From Microbispora catharanthi (GTDB taxonomy: Bacteria > Actinomycetota > Actinomycetes > Streptosporangiales > Streptosporangiaceae), in contig NZ_VDMA02000005.1 in NCBI RefSeq assembly GCF_006334915.2, positions 412,013 to 476,012 on the forward strand: a DNA stretch of 64,000 nucleotides, written 5' to 3'. Under the pieces are notes generated by a model that searched no databases, was not told the DNA's origin, and was given only the letters and a program-made list of their open reading frames with translations. This document shows positions 22,823 through 31,609 of this stretch, piece after piece; positions within the stretch are counted from its first letter, which is position 1, and every line of letters starts with the position of its first letter. The translations under genes were made by a program, and so were the position numbers.

Positions 22823-22940
22823 CGGGTCTTAAAAGGGTGTCGGTTCTGCTTAGAGTATCAGGGCCGTCTGCGAACCCCCCTCCCGCCAGGGGTGATGGCC
22901 CCGGAGGAGTCGTTCGCCCTCGGCGTGACGAGACGTGCCG

Positions 22941-22993
22941 GGGACCTTCGGGAACCTTCCGGTGACGTTCCGGTCACGTTCCGGGACGTTCGG
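22941..22993. repeat. five phased 10-11 bp direct repeats upstream of pyrR
   Basis: Five successive units of the form GGnnACsTTCs (starting 22941, 22951, 22961, 22972 and 22983) follow one another at helical-turn spacing. They lie in the 487-base gap between pyrR and bldD, in a stretch without a gene. They could be an operator array for the pyr promoter; nothing shows what binds. The remaining gap is GC-rich without a recognisable reading frame. Confidence 0.6.
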
Positions 22994-23091
22994 GGGCCGG
23001 GCGGGGGGCGGGCCGGGATCGGAAGCCGCATCGCGCCGGGTGTCGGTGATTTCGGTGAGAGCACTGTTTGACGCTCTTTTTTCCAATCAGC

Positions 23092-23120
23092 TTGACCTTT
23101 GGGAGTGTCGGCTTTACCGT
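23092..23120 (+). promoter_or_regulatory. candidate bldD promoter
   Basis: TTGACC (23092-23097) and TACCGT (23115-23120) are separated by exactly 17 bases, about 155 bases before the bldD ATG. A second TTGACG lies 24 bases upstream. Confidence 0.6.
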
Positions 23121-23132
23121 CACTGTCCGTAA
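23120..23132. promoter_or_regulatory. candidate BldD autoregulatory site
   Basis: TCACTGTCCGTAA has the two arms TnAC and GTnA at the spacing of the BldD pseudo-palindrome, with two central mismatches. It overlaps the -10/+1 region of the candidate bldD promoter. BldD represses its own gene in Streptomyces. Confidence 0.4.
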
Positions 23133-23277
23133 CCACAACACGCGACCTTCCTGGGTAAAACCCGACGCAGCGGTCACCGAAGGTGCCGGTCACGGGCACC
23201 AGCCCCGGTGTTCGGAACGCTTAGGACAAGGACGCACAATCAAGTGAGAAGAGTCATAGAAAGCCGGGGGCCACACG

Positions 23278-23772
23278 ATGCCGTCTGACTACGCCAAGTC
23301 GCTGGGCGCGCGCCTGCGCGCCATCCGGACCCAGCAGGGGCTGTCCCTGCACGGTGTGGAAGAGAAGTCCCGCGGACGGTGGAAGGCCGTCGTCGTTGGC
23401 TCCTATGAGCGGGGCGACCGCGCGGTGACCGTGCAGAAGCTCGCCGAGCTCGCGGATTTCTACGGAGTGCCGGTGTCGGAGCTTCTTCCGGGCGGAGCCG
23501 CCCCCAGCCCGCTTGCGCCCGCTCCCAAGCTGGTCATCGACCTGGAGCGGCTGTCGCAGCTGCCGAAGGACAAGGCCGGCCCGCTTGCCCGTTACGCCGC
23601 CACCATTCAGAGCCAGCGGGGCGACTACAACGGCAAGGTGCTGTCCATCCGGCAGGAGGACCTGCGCTCGCTCGCGGTCATCTATGACAAGTCGCCGGTC
23701 GAGCTGACCGAGGAGTTCATCCACTGGGGTGTGCTCGACGCCGAGGCCCGCCGCGCCGTCGAGTCCTTCTGA
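23278..23772 (+). CDS. bldD: BldD, c-di-GMP-responsive master regulator of development
   Basis: BldD represses sporulation genes when dimerised by tetrameric c-di-GMP. The 164-aa protein has an N-terminal XRE-type helix-turn-helix (YAKSLGARLRAIRTQQGLSL through VQKLAELADFYGVPVSELLP, about residues 5-73). The C-terminal domain has the c-di-GMP signature RGD-x8-RQED with R114, D116, R125 and D128, the positions known for the Streptomyces protein. It diverges from the pyr operon across a 487-base gap. Ligand binding should be intact. Confidence 0.97.
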   Translation: MPSDYAKSLGARLRAIRTQQGLSLHGVEEKSRGRWKAVVVGSYERGDRAVTVQKLAELADFYGVPVSELLPGGAAPSPLAPAPKLVIDLERLSQLPKDKAGPLARYAATIQSQRGDYNGKVLSIRQEDLRSLAVIYDKSPVELTEEFIHWGVLDAEARRAVESF

Positions 23773-23901
23773 CCTCCCGCCCGGTTCGTACGCGGCTCCC
23801 CGCGCCGATGCCCGTCCTCTCCGGCGTAGTCACGGGCGGCGCCTCCGCAAGGGGGAGCCGCCGGTACGAGTGATTCCCGCCACGCGGGGATAGGTCAGGA
23901 C

Positions 23902-25146
23902 ATGACGTTTTACGTGGGCTCCGAGGTGGGCAGGCTTCGCCGGGTCCTGGTCGACATACCCGAACTCGCGCTCAAGCGGCTCACCCCGGGCAACAAGGAC
24001 GGCCTGCTGTTCGACGACGTGCTGTGGGTGCACCGCGCGCTGGAGGAGCACCGGGAGTGGTGCGAGGTGCTGGCCGGGCGCGGCGTCACGGTGCACCACC
24101 TCGGCGACCTCCTGCGGGAGGTGATCGAGATCCCCGACGCGCGCAAGCACATCCTCGACGGCAGCGTCGACGAGCACTGGTTCGGCCCGCTGGCCGCCGA
24201 CGCGATCCGCAACACACTCGACGCCCTCGACGCGGACACGCTCGCGCCGCTGCTGACCGGCGGGATCACCAAACGCGAGATCATGGAGCTGGGCTGCGAC
24301 CCCGGCTCCATCGCCTTCCACACGCTCGGCATGGACGACTTCGTCCTCCCGCCGCTGCCCAACCACCTGTTCGCCCGCGACACCTCCTGCTGGGTGTACG
24401 ACGGGGTGTCGATCAACGCGATGCGCAAGAAGGCGCGCAGGCGGGAGACCGTCAACTACGAGGCGGTCTACCGGTGGCACCCGCTGTTCGCCGCGGGATA
24501 CGGCAACCCCGACGCCGGCGGGTTCAACGTCTGGTACGAGGGCGTGCGCATGGCCCCGGCCACCATCGAGGGCGGCGACGTCCTGGTGCTCGGCAACGGC
24601 GTCGTGCTCGTCGGGGTGAGCGAGCGCACCCAGCCGCAGGCCGTGGAGATGCTGGCGACCAATCTGTTCCGGGCGGGGTCGGCGACCCGCATCGTGGCGC
24701 TCGACCTGCCCAAGACCCGTGCGTTCATGCACCTTGACACCGTGATGACCAACGTCGACGTGGGCGTGTTCACCAAGTACGCCGGGCTCGGCATGCTCCC
24801 GTCGTACACGGTGGAGCCGGGCGACACCGACAAGGAGCTGAAGGTCACCGACCACCCGCCGGAGGACATGCACAAGGCGATCGCGCGGGCCCTCGGCCTT
24901 GACGACATCAAGGTCCTCACGCCGACGCAGGACGTGCACGCGGCCGAGCGCGAGCAGTGGGACGACGGCTGCAACGTGCTGGCGCTGGAACCCGGCGTGG
25001 TCGTGGCCTACGAGCGCAACACCACGACCAACAACCACCTGCGCAGGCACGGCATCGAGGTCATCACGATCCGGGGCAGCGAGCTCGGCCGCGGGCGCGG
25101 CGGGCCACGGTGCATGAGCTGCCCGCTGGAGCGCGACCCCGTCTGA
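23902..25146 (+). CDS. arcA: arginine deiminase
   Basis: ArcA hydrolyses arginine to citrulline and ammonia. The 414-aa protein has the guanidino-group transferase motifs: [15 protein letters not shown] (about residues 154-168), the EGGDVLVLG segment, MHLDTVMT (about 277) and the catalytic cysteine in [12 protein letters not shown] near the C-terminus. No arcB, arcC or antiporter lies beside it, so this is not the classical fermentation operon. It is a single gene between bldD and a convergent HEPN gene. Confidence 0.93.
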   Translation: MTFYVGSEVGRLRRVLVDIPELALKRLTPGNKDGLLFDDVLWVHRALEEHREWCEVLAGRGVTVHHLGDLLREVIEIPDARKHILDGSVDEHWFGPLAADAIRNTLDALDADTLAPLLTGGITKREIMELGCDPGSIAFHTLGMDDFVLPPLPNHLFARDTSCWVYDGVSINAMRKKARRRETVNYEAVYRWHPLFAAGYGNPDAGGFNVWYEGVRMAPATIEGGDVLVLGNGVVLVGVSERTQPQAVEMLATNLFRAGSATRIVALDLPKTRAFMHLDTVMTNVDVGVFTKYAGLGMLPSYTVEPGDTDKELKVTDHPPEDMHKAIARALGLDDIKVLTPTQDVHAAEREQWDDGCNVLALEPGVVVAYERNTTTNNHLRRHGIEVITIRGSELGRGRGGPRCMSCPLERDPV

Positions 25147-25214
25147 TCACCCCGGCGTGCGCCTCGTTCCCGGCATCACCGTGGGTGCCCCGGCTCCTGG
25201 CCGACCTTGGCGCG

Positions 25215-25235
25215 GGCCCAGTGGGCGCCTGGGCC
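25215..25235. terminator. hairpin between convergent arcA and the HEPN gene
   Basis: GGCCCAG and CTGGGCC form a 7-bp stem with a 7-base loop, in the 129-base gap where the two convergent genes end. Confidence 0.4.
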
Positions 25236-25275
25236 GTGCCGGACGGGCGAGCGGGGCCATGGGCGGAGACGGAGG

Positions 25276-25713
25276 TCAGCCGGCCATGGGCAGAGTGGGA
25301 CGGCCGGGCAGGCCGAGGATCGACTCGACCTCGCCGACGAACCTGTCCGCCTCCGCTATGATCTCCTCTGCGTCGTTCTGCGTGACGGCTCGGACCATGC
25401 CGGCCTCGGCCGCCGCGCGCTTGGTCGCGCTCACCGCGAAGTAGGCCGCCCAGTCCGCGAGCTTGGGCTCGGCCTCCGGCAGCAGCTCCCAGGCGCTGCG
25501 CAGCCGCCGCCTGCGGCCGTCCATCGGCCGCGGACGGGCCGCGAGGATCCCGGCGGCCGCACGGAGGGCCGCCAGGTGGGCCGACACGTAGCGGTCCGCG
25601 GGGGTGGGCCCGACGGTGGCGTCCGCGAGGCACGCCCTGGCGTCCGCGAGGTGTGCCAGAACCGCCTGCGAGAGCCGGGGCCCGCTCTTCTGATCGTCGT
25701 TCTGCTCAGTCAT
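25276..25713 (-). CDS. SAV_6107-family HEPN-domain protein
   Basis: The 145-aa protein matches the pattern of the small actinobacterial HEPN family: an all-helical fold with HLADARACLADA, DRYVSAHLAALRAAAGILAARP and a WELLP...LADWAAYFA segment. HEPN domains often bind nucleotides or act as RNases, but the R-x4-6-H RNase motif is not evident here, so catalysis is not claimed. The ATG at 25713 follows AAGGAGG at ideal spacing. Two DNA-damage-type promoter signatures precede it (25763-25785 and 25982-26037). Both point to induction on DNA damage; the function is unknown. Confidence 0.85.
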   Translation of the reverse strand: MTEQNDDQKSGPRLSQAVLAHLADARACLADATVGPTPADRYVSAHLAALRAAAGILAARPRPMDGRRRRLRSAWELLPEAEPKLADWAAYFAVSATKRAAAEAGMVRAVTQNDAEEIIAEADRFVGEVESILGLPGRPTLPMAG

Positions 25714-25762
25714 GCCCGCCTCCTTGAGTCGTGGCACTCCGGCGAAAGCCGTCGGTGACTTC

Positions 25763-25785
25763 ACAGTCGCAGATCGCACCGACAA
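25763..25785 (-). promoter_or_regulatory. candidate PafBC-type (RecA-NDp) DNA-damage promoter
   Basis: On the minus strand TTGTCGGTG, exactly 8 bases, then GACTGT. The first block is a perfect match to the actinobacterial LexA-independent damage promoter (TTGTCRGTG-N8-TAnnnT); the -10 has one deviation (G for the first T). Transcription would begin about 45 bases before the HEPN ATG. Confidence 0.6.
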
Positions 25786-25981
25786 TTCCGCCGGCCGGGA
25801 GATCCCGTGAACCGCTCGAGATCGCCCGACGCTTTCTCAGGCTCCCGTGGGCGGCCGGACGAGGAGCTTCCCCTCTCCCCGTCCGGCCCACGCCGCGGGC
25901 CGTGCCGCATCCGTCTCCGCCGACGACGAAGGCACGAATCCAACGGGGTGGGCGCGAGCCGCGAGTCCCACGCCCACTCCA

Positions 25982-26037
25982 TCGAACATAGATTCGATCA
26001 TGTCCTCTGTCAAGGCTGTCAACGAATATGTGTTCGA
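25982..26037 (-). promoter_or_regulatory. sigma-70-type promoter flanked and covered by two LexA-like boxes
   Basis: On the minus strand TTGACA (26013-26008), 17 bases, TATGTT (25990-25985). A 16-bp SOS-like palindrome (25982-25997, CGAAC half intact) covers the -10. A second (26022-26037, GTTCG half intact) lies just upstream of the -35. Mycobacterial LexA boxes have the form CGAAC-N4-GTTCG. Transcription runs toward the HEPN gene, leaving a ~265-base leader. The rest of the 25714-26118 gap has no convincing gene. Confidence 0.6.
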
Positions 26038-26068
26038 GGACCACGTTCGAAACACGGGCCGCAGACGG

Positions 26069-26109
26069 CGGAGGGGCCCCGCGCGACCACCTCGCGCGAG
26101 GCCCCTCCG
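26069..26109 (-). terminator. terminator of the L,D-transpeptidase gene
   Basis: An 18-bp stem with one mismatch and a 5-base loop, beginning 10 bases past the stop codon. The arms start CGGAGGGGCC and end GGCCCCTCCG. Confidence 0.75.
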
Positions 26110-26118
26110 GGGATGGCG

Positions 26119-26988
26119 CTAGCGCCTGAAAGCGCCCCTGACGTGCACAGGGACACCCTTGCCGAGCATGCCGGGCAGGATCTCGGCCACGTTCATGGGC
26201 AGCCGCACGCAGCCGTGCGACGCCGGGTAGAGCGGCACCGACAGCGCGCCGTGGAGCGCGATGCCGCCGTTGAAGAAGATGGGGTTGTAGAGCTGGCCGA
26301 GGTAGGACCGGTGCCAGCCCTTGGCCCGCCAGGTGGTCGCGTAGTCGCCGGTCGGCGTGCGGGCGCTGCCGGAGAACCGCTGCCGCTTGCCGTTCCAGGT
26401 GGCGTACTCGGTGTAGGGGATGCCGCTGCCGCTGGAGATGTGGCTGATCAGAACCGGCGCGCCGCCCCGATACAGAACCATCACCTGCTTGGTCAGGTTC
26501 ACCTCGACGCGGGTCGCCTTGCCCCTGGGCACCAGGACCTTGGGCAGCCGGGGGTTCTCCAGCGCCCTCCAGGTGCGGGCCGCGACCGTGCTGGTCGGCG
26601 TGATCCCCTGCACCTTCTGGAACGCCCAGACCGCCGTCAGCGTGGCCCCGCCGTACCGGCCGTCGACGCTGCCGGGCACGTACCCGAGTTCCTTGAGCCG
26701 GGCCTGCAGCTCCTTCACGGCGGAGCCCTTGGCGCCGAGCTTGAGCGTCTTGCCCGGGGCGGTGAACGGCGGGTAACCGGCGGCGCGGGCGGGAACGGCG
26801 CTTCGCACCGGGAACGCGGGGAGCGCCGAGGACGCCTGAAGCGCCGGGAGCGCGGTCCCCGCCGTGACGGTCCCCGCCGGCACGGCGGTGCGCGCCTGCG
26901 CCGTGCCGCTCACGCCGGTCGCCGCGAAGGCAGCCGCGAACGTCGCCGCCCCCACCGCGACGAGCAGTCGCCGTCGACCCCTCATCAT
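26119..26988 (-). CDS. secreted L,D-transpeptidase with peptidoglycan-binding domain
   Basis: The 289-aa protein should make 3-3 peptidoglycan cross-links outside the membrane. A signal peptide is clear: MMRGRRRLL followed by an Ala-rich hydrophobic run to about residue 32. An Ala/Pro-rich linker is followed by a PG_binding_1 domain (LKLGAKGSAVKELQARLKEL to FQKVQG, about residues 80-130). The YkuD domain ends with the catalytic signature HGALSVPLYPASHGCVRLP (catalytic His and Cys, about residues 250-268). The ATG at 26988 has GGGGG six bases upstream; one at 27003 has none. Confidence 0.93.
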   Translation of the reverse strand: MMRGRRRLLVAVGAATFAAAFAATGVSGTAQARTAVPAGTVTAGTALPALQASSALPAFPVRSAVPARAAGYPPFTAPGKTLKLGAKGSAVKELQARLKELGYVPGSVDGRYGGATLTAVWAFQKVQGITPTSTVAARTWRALENPRLPKVLVPRGKATRVEVNLTKQVMVLYRGGAPVLISHISSGSGIPYTEYATWNGKRQRFSGSARTPTGDYATTWRAKGWHRSYLGQLYNPIFFNGGIALHGALSVPLYPASHGCVRLPMNVAEILPGMLGKGVPVHVRGAFRR

Positions 26989-27114
26989 GACCAACCCCCT
27001 CATAAACCCGTTTCTCGATCAAAGGACTCACCTTACGGTCCGATTGTGAGCCGCGTGATCGTAAGTGGCCATAATCGGCCGCGTATGTCCTGGCAATCCG
27101 TTTAGAGTGACCGG

Positions 27115-27591
27115 GTGGCAGAAAAGTTGCATCCGAACGTCGTCCGGGTTCAGGAGGCCCTGCGGGCCCACGCGGTGACGGGCGAGGTCGTCGTGCTCGA
27201 CGAGGCCGCCCCGACGGCCGCCGCGGCGGCGGCCCAGCTGGGCTGCGAGGTCGGCGCGATCGCCAACAGCCTGATCTTCGACGCGGACGGCGCGCCGCTG
27301 CTGGTGCTGACCAGCGGCGCCCACCGCGTGAACACCGATCTGATCGCGCGGCTCGTGGGCGCGGCGAAGGTGCGGCGGGCCACGCCGGAGTTCGTCCGCG
27401 AGCACACCGGGCAGCCCATCGGCGGCGTCGCCCCGGTCGGGCACCCCGCGCCCGTACGGACGCTGGTGGACACCTGGCTGGGCAAGCACGACGTCGTGTG
27501 GGCCGCCGCGGGGCACCCCCACACCGTCTTCCCCACGTCCTACGACGAGCTGCTGCGTATCACCGGGGGCACGGCCGCCGAGGTGGAGTGA
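27115..27591 (+). CDS. YbaK/EbsC-family aminoacyl-tRNA deacylase
   Basis: Members hydrolyse mischarged tRNA (for example Cys-tRNAPro). The 158-aa protein has the family segments TAAAAAAQLGCEVGAIANSL, LLVLTSGAHRVN, the active-site Gly run in PIGGVAPVGHP and VWAAAGHPHTVFPTSYDELL. It starts at GTG with no Shine-Dalgarno; TAGAGT ends six bases before the start, so the mRNA may be leaderless. It diverges from the L,D-transpeptidase gene. Confidence 0.9.
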   Translation: MAEKLHPNVVRVQEALRAHAVTGEVVVLDEAAPTAAAAAAQLGCEVGAIANSLIFDADGAPLLVLTSGAHRVNTDLIARLVGAAKVRRATPEFVREHTGQPIGGVAPVGHPAPVRTLVDTWLGKHDVVWAAAGHPHTVFPTSYDELLRITGGTAAEVE

Positions 27592-27635
27592 CGCCTGCCG
27601 GACCGGCCCGGCGTCGTTTTGCTAGTGTGCGACGA

Positions 27636-28205
27636 GTGATCCAACTGCGACGGGTGGGGCCCGACGAGTTCAGGGCGGTGCTGGACACCGTGCTGGAGAT
27701 CTACACGGTCGCCATGCGCCCGCCGTCGGACCAGCTCGCGGGCCGCTTGGCGATCATGCGCAACCACGCCACCTATCCCGACTTCGACTGTGTGCTCGCG
27801 GAGGACACGCAGGCCTCCGGCATCGCCGGCTTCGCGTACGGCTTCCACGGCGGCCAGGGGCAATGGTGGCACGACGTCGTACGCGGGGCGCTGCAGGACC
27901 GGGCCGGGCCGGTGGTGGCGAACGCCTGGTTCGGCGACGCCCTGGAGATCGCCGAGATCCACGTGCGCCCCGAGTATCAGGGCCGGGGAATCGGCCGGCG
28001 GCTGATCCACACGCTGTGCGAGGGCCGCCCGGAGCGCACGGCCGTGCTGTCGACGCACGACGCCCCCACCGTGGCCCGGCACCTCTACCGGGACGTCGGG
28101 TTCGCCGACCTGATGACCCGGTTCGTCTTCCCGGGCGGTTACGAGGAGTACGTCATCGCCGGGGTGCGCCTGCCGCTGCCCGAGCCCGGGGCCCGCGAAG
28201 GCTGA
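27636..28205 (+). CDS. GNAT-family N-acetyltransferase
   Basis: A 189-aa acetyltransferase-fold protein of unknown substrate. The acetyl-CoA loop is visible as IHVRPEYQGRGIGRRLIHTL (about residues 108-127), followed by VLSTHDAPTVARHLYRDVGF. The GTG start follows TAGTGT by seven bases without a ribosome site, again suggesting a leaderless message. It ends 14 bases from the convergent metF stop. Confidence 0.88.
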   Translation: MIQLRRVGPDEFRAVLDTVLEIYTVAMRPPSDQLAGRLAIMRNHATYPDFDCVLAEDTQASGIAGFAYGFHGGQGQWWHDVVRGALQDRAGPVVANAWFGDALEIAEIHVRPEYQGRGIGRRLIHTLCEGRPERTAVLSTHDAPTVARHLYRDVGFADLMTRFVFPGGYEEYVIAGVRLPLPEPGAREG

Positions 28206-28212
28206 CGGGACC

Positions 28213-28229
28213 GGCCGGCTCAGCCGGCC
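28213..28229. terminator. short palindromic hairpin at the convergent GNAT/metF ends
   Basis: GGCCGGC-TCA-GCCGGCC is a perfect 7-bp stem that includes the metF stop codon and lies 8 bases past the GNAT stop. Confidence 0.4.
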
Positions 28230-29149
28230 ACGGCGGCGGGCACGCTGTGCAGCGCCTGGAACACCTCGCGGGTCGCGCTCGACCGGTTGAAGGTGATGAA
28301 GTGGATGCCGGGCGCGCCCTCGTCGAGAAGCTTCTGGCACAGCTCGACGGCGTGCTCGATGCCGAGGCGGCGGACCGCGGCCGGGTCGTCGGCGACGGCC
28401 TCGAACCGCTCGGCCACCTCCGGCGGGAACGGCGCACCGGACAGCTGCTCCGACCGGGCGATCGTGCTCATCTGCGTCACGGGCATGATGCCGGGGATGA
28501 TCGGGGTGTCGCACCCCTGGGCCGCCACGCGGTCACGCAGCCGCAGATAGTCCTCCGCCCGGAAGAACATCTGGGTGATCGCGTAGTCCGCGCCGGCCCG
28601 GCACTTCTGCACGAAATATTTGGTGTCCGACTCGATGGTCGCCGACCTGGGGTGCTTGTACGGGAAGGCGGCCACCCCCACGCAGAAGTCGCCCGCCTGG
28701 CGGATCAGCCGCACCAGCTCCTCGGCGTACAGGACGCCCTCCGGGTGCTTGACCCACTCGTCCAGGGGGTTGCCGCCGCGCGGGTCGCCGCGCACGGCGA
28801 GGATGTTGCGCACGCCCGCGTCCGCGAACCTGCCGACGAGGTGGCGCAGCTCGCGGATCGAGTGGTCGACCGCGGTGAAGTGGGCGACGGGGGTCAGCGT
28901 CGTCTCGTGCGCCAGCCGCTCGACGATGTCCACCGTGCGGTCCCGGGTCGAGCCGCCGGCGCCGTAGGTCACGGAGACGAACGTCGGCCGCAGCCCTTCC
29001 AGCTCGCGGATCGCCCTCCACAGCTGGCGCTCCCCCTCGTCGGTCTTCGGCGGGAGGAACTCGAACGAGAACGAGCGCTCGCCCGCGGCCAGCAGTTCGC
29101 GGACCGTCGGGACGCGATCAGGAAGCCGCGAGGGCAGACCGAGAGCCAT
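28220..29149 (-). CDS. metF: methylenetetrahydrofolate reductase
   Basis: MetF makes 5-methyltetrahydrofolate for methionine synthesis. The 309-aa TIM barrel has [18 protein letters not shown] near residue 28 (catalytic Glu), [15 protein letters not shown] (about residue 58), [12 protein letters not shown] (about 113) and [13 protein letters not shown]. It diverges from the polyprenyl synthase gene. There is no cofactor domain beyond the usual FAD barrel. Confidence 0.95.
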   Translation of the reverse strand: MALGLPSRLPDRVPTVRELLAAGERSFSFEFLPPKTDEGERQLWRAIRELEGLRPTFVSVTYGAGGSTRDRTVDIVERLAHETTLTPVAHFTAVDHSIRELRHLVGRFADAGVRNILAVRGDPRGGNPLDEWVKHPEGVLYAEELVRLIRQAGDFCVGVAAFPYKHPRSATIESDTKYFVQKCRAGADYAITQMFFRAEDYLRLRDRVAAQGCDTPIIPGIMPVTQMSTIARSEQLSGAPFPPEVAERFEAVADDPAAVRRLGIEHAVELCQKLLDEGAPGIHFITFNRSSATREVFQALHSVPAAVAG

Positions 29150-29289
29150 ACCGGCAAGAGTACAGCGATGGCGGTTTTCACGGCCCCCGCGGTCTTGCTA
29201 TGTGGACATTTGCCCTATCAGAGTGAGTTGGCCCACTTGGAGGGGATCTGCTGCTGGGTGCCCGGATCAACCCCGGTTAGTCTCTGAGC

Positions 29290-30357
29290 ATGACCGCTTC
29301 CGCCGCCTCGCTCGATTCCATCCGTACGGAGGTGGACCGCGCACTCCGGGAGTTCCTCGACCGGCAGCGACCACACTTCGGTGACCCTCATCTGGCCACC
29401 CTGCTGTCCGCCGCGGAGGACTTCCTAGCGGGCGGCAAAAGGCTGCGCCCCGCCTTCTGTCACTGGGGTTGGCGCGCCGCCGGGGGAGGCGACGACCCGG
29501 GACTGCACTTCGCCGCCGCCTCGCTGGAACTCCTGCAGGCCAGCGCGCTCATCCACGACGACGTCATGGACGCGAGCGACGTGCGCCGGGGCATGCCGTC
29601 GGCGCACCGCCGGTTCGAACGGATGCACGCAGAAGCGGGCTGGCACGGCTCCGGGCGGCAGTTCGGCGAGGGAACGGCCGTGCTGCTGGGCAACCTGCTG
29701 CTGGTGTGGTCCGGGGAGATGTGGCGCACCAGCGGCCTGGCGCCCGAGGCCATCGCCGCCGCTCAGCCGCTGCACGATTACATGCTCACCGAGCTGATGT
29801 GCGGGCAGTACCTCGACCTCCTCGAACAGGCGCAGGGCGAGAGCACGTTCGACAGCGCGCTGCGGGTGGCGCTGTACAAGAGCGGCAAATACTCGGTCGA
29901 GCAGCCGCTCAGGCTCGGGCTCGTCCTCGCCGCCCGGGCCCCGCACGCCTGGATCGACCGGCTCTGCGTGCAGTACGGCCAGCAGGTGGGCATCGCCTTC
30001 CAGCTCCGCGACGACATCCTCGGCGTGTTCGGCGACCCGGCGGAGACCGGCAAGCCCGCCGGAGACGACCTTCGCGAGGGCAAGCGGACCGTCCTGATCG
30101 CGCGTGCGCTCGCCTCGGCCACCCCCGCGCAGACGGCGGTCGTACGGGCCCTGCTCGGCGACCCCGGGCTGGACGCCGAGGGGGTCGGGCGGCTGCGTAC
30201 GGTGATCGAGGAGACCGGCGCGCTGGCCGCGTGCGAAGGCATGATCAAGCGCTACCTCGACGACGCGCTGCACGCCCTCGACCAGGCGCCGATCGAGGAG
30301 GAGGCCCGCACGGCACTGGCCGCCCTGGCCGTGGCCGCCACGTCCCGCCGCACCTGA
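29290..30357 (+). CDS. polyprenyl (geranylgeranyl-type) diphosphate synthase
   Basis: The enzyme condenses isoprenyl diphosphates into a longer trans-prenyl chain. The 355-aa protein has GGKRLRPAFCHWGW (about residue 47), the first Asp-rich motif LIHDDVMDASDVRRG (about residue 92) and the second FQLRDDILGVFGD (about residue 237). Bulky residues upstream of the first motif were not used to guess chain length. TAGTCT ends six bases before the ATG, so the mRNA may be leaderless. It stands between metF and thiE. Confidence 0.93.
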   Translation: MTASAASLDSIRTEVDRALREFLDRQRPHFGDPHLATLLSAAEDFLAGGKRLRPAFCHWGWRAAGGGDDPGLHFAAASLELLQASALIHDDVMDASDVRRGMPSAHRRFERMHAEAGWHGSGRQFGEGTAVLLGNLLLVWSGEMWRTSGLAPEAIAAAQPLHDYMLTELMCGQYLDLLEQAQGESTFDSALRVALYKSGKYSVEQPLRLGLVLAARAPHAWIDRLCVQYGQQVGIAFQLRDDILGVFGDPAETGKPAGDDLREGKRTVLIARALASATPAQTAVVRALLGDPGLDAEGVGRLRTVIEETGALAACEGMIKRYLDDALHALDQAPIEEEARTALAALAVAATSRRT

Positions 30358-30389
30358 CGCGACGCGTCGGCAGGACCGGCGGCCGCACT

Positions 30390-30445
30390 GAGTAAGCAGC
30401 ACCGAGCAGGCAGCCCTGAGCAGGCACCACTGGGCAGGCACCACC
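30390..30445. repeat. four 14-bp imperfect tandem repeats between convergent genes
   Basis: Units of the form GrGyArGCAsCmCy repeat at 30390, 30404, 30418 and 30432 in the 152-base gap between the polyprenyl synthase and thiE stops. No coding potential is evident. Confidence 0.65.
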
Positions 30446-30509
30446 GGGCCGACGCCTGCCACCGGGCCGCGTCGCGGGCGACGGGACGGGCCCGGAGAAG
30501 GCGTTCCGC

Positions 30510-31163
30510 TCAGAGCGGGACGGCGGACAGCCGGGCCTTGAGCGCGGCGGCGACCGCGCCCGGATCGTCGGCCTCGGTGACGGCCCGGACGACCACGGCG
30601 CGGCGCACGCCGTGCGCGATCACCTCGTCGAGGTTGCCCAGGTCGATGCCGCCGATGCCGAACCACGGCCGGTCGGCGCCCAGGCGCGCGGCGTGCTCCA
30701 GCAGCGCGGGGCCGGGCGCCGGACGGCCGGGCTTGGTGGGCGTGGGCCAGATCGGCCCGCAGCAGAAGTAGTCCACCCCCGGCTCCACGGCCGCGGCCGA
30801 CGCCTCGGCCGCCGAGTGCGTGGACCTGCCGATCAGCACATCGGGACCGAGGATCTCCCGGGCCACCGGGACCGGGAGGTCGTCCTGGCCGAGGTGCAGG
30901 ATGTCGGGCCGGGCGGCGTAGGCCACATCCGCCCGGTCGTTGACCGCCAGCAGCGCGCCGTGCCTGTCGCAGGCCGCGCGGAAGACCTCCAGCAGGTCCA
31001 GCTCCTCGCGCGCCTCCAGGCCCTTCTCCCTGAGCTGGACGATGTCCACGCCGCCGGACAGGACCGCGTCGAGGAACTTCTCCAGGTCGCCGCGGTCCCT
31101 CCTGCCGTCAGTGCAGAGGTAGAGCCTGGCCTGCGCGAGCCGCTGTCGCCGGATGTCGTTCAC
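30510..31163 (-). CDS. thiE: thiamine-phosphate synthase
   Basis: ThiE joins the pyrimidine and thiazole halves of thiamine. The 217-aa TIM barrel has [16 protein letters not shown] (about residue 39), [11 protein letters not shown] (about 70), the [12 protein letters not shown] segment, IGRSTHS (about 111), and the [17 protein letters not shown] loop (about 134) that binds pyrophosphate. It is on the strand opposite thiO-thiS-thiG, about 2.5 kb away, and has no riboswitch of its own that I could see. Confidence 0.96.
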   Translation of the reverse strand: MNDIRRQRLAQARLYLCTDGRRDRGDLEKFLDAVLSGGVDIVQLREKGLEAREELDLLEVFRAACDRHGALLAVNDRADVAYAARPDILHLGQDDLPVPVAREILGPDVLIGRSTHSAAEASAAAVEPGVDYFCCGPIWPTPTKPGRPAPGPALLEHAARLGADRPWFGIGGIDLGNLDEVIAHGVRRAVVVRAVTEADDPGAVAAALKARLSAVPL

Positions 31164-31191
31164 CCGACCACAATGCCACGCGGCGGCGGGG

Positions 31192-31566
31192 TCAGAAGCC
31201 CAGGGCCTGGGCCCTGCGCTTGACCTCGGTGTGCCGGCCCTTCACGATCGCGTCGATCGGGGACCCCGGTAGCGAGTCGTCCGGGGTGAACAGCCACCGG
31301 ATCGACTCCACCTCGTCGTACCCGGCGTCGGACAGGACCGTGAGCGTGCCGGGCAGGCCCTTGAGCACCTCGCCGTCCGCGATGAACACCGCCGGGATCT
31401 GCGGCTCGCCGCCGCCCCGCCGGACGCCGACGAGCTTCTTGTCCTTGAGGAGTTGCTTGGCACGGCCGATGCTGAGTGCCAGCTTCTTGGCGGCATCCGA
31501 GAGGGGGAGCCACTCCCCTACGAGCTGGTCGGTCTCCCGGTCGATCTGCGCAACAGTAAGCGTCAC
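31192..31566 (-). CDS. Rv2175c-like winged-helix DNA-binding protein
   Basis: The 124-aa protein matches the pattern of the mycobacterial DNA-binding protein Rv2175c. It has a helix-turn-helix start ([24 protein letters not shown], quoted as [14 protein letters not shown]), the basic wing [16 protein letters not shown] and a C-terminal [19 protein letters not shown]. In M. tuberculosis this protein is a substrate of the kinase PknL encoded next door. Here a PASTA kinase lies 4.4 kb away. The GTG at 31566 gives a start with Thr (VTLTVAQ), resembling the phosphorylated Thr near the N-terminus in that family. Confidence 0.85.
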   Translation of the reverse strand: MTLTVAQIDRETDQLVGEWLPLSDAAKKLALSIGRAKQLLKDKKLVGVRRGGGEPQIPAVFIADGEVLKGLPGTLTVLSDAGYDEVESIRWLFTPDDSLPGSPIDAIVKGRHTEVKRRAQALGF

Positions 31567-31609
31567 GGGTCCACCATTACCACAGGCGAGCTGCCGGGAA
31601 ACACCTCGA

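Noticed and set aside
23902..25146. Arginine deiminase as part of an arc fermentation operon
   Set aside because: No ornithine carbamoyltransferase, carbamate kinase or antiporter lies beside it.
25761..26055. Small reading frames at the LexA-like promoter (73 and 72 codons, and a 46-codon frame from a GTG at 25977)
   Set aside because: Compositionally biased and without ribosome sites; the 46-codon frame could be leaderless, but nothing else supports it.
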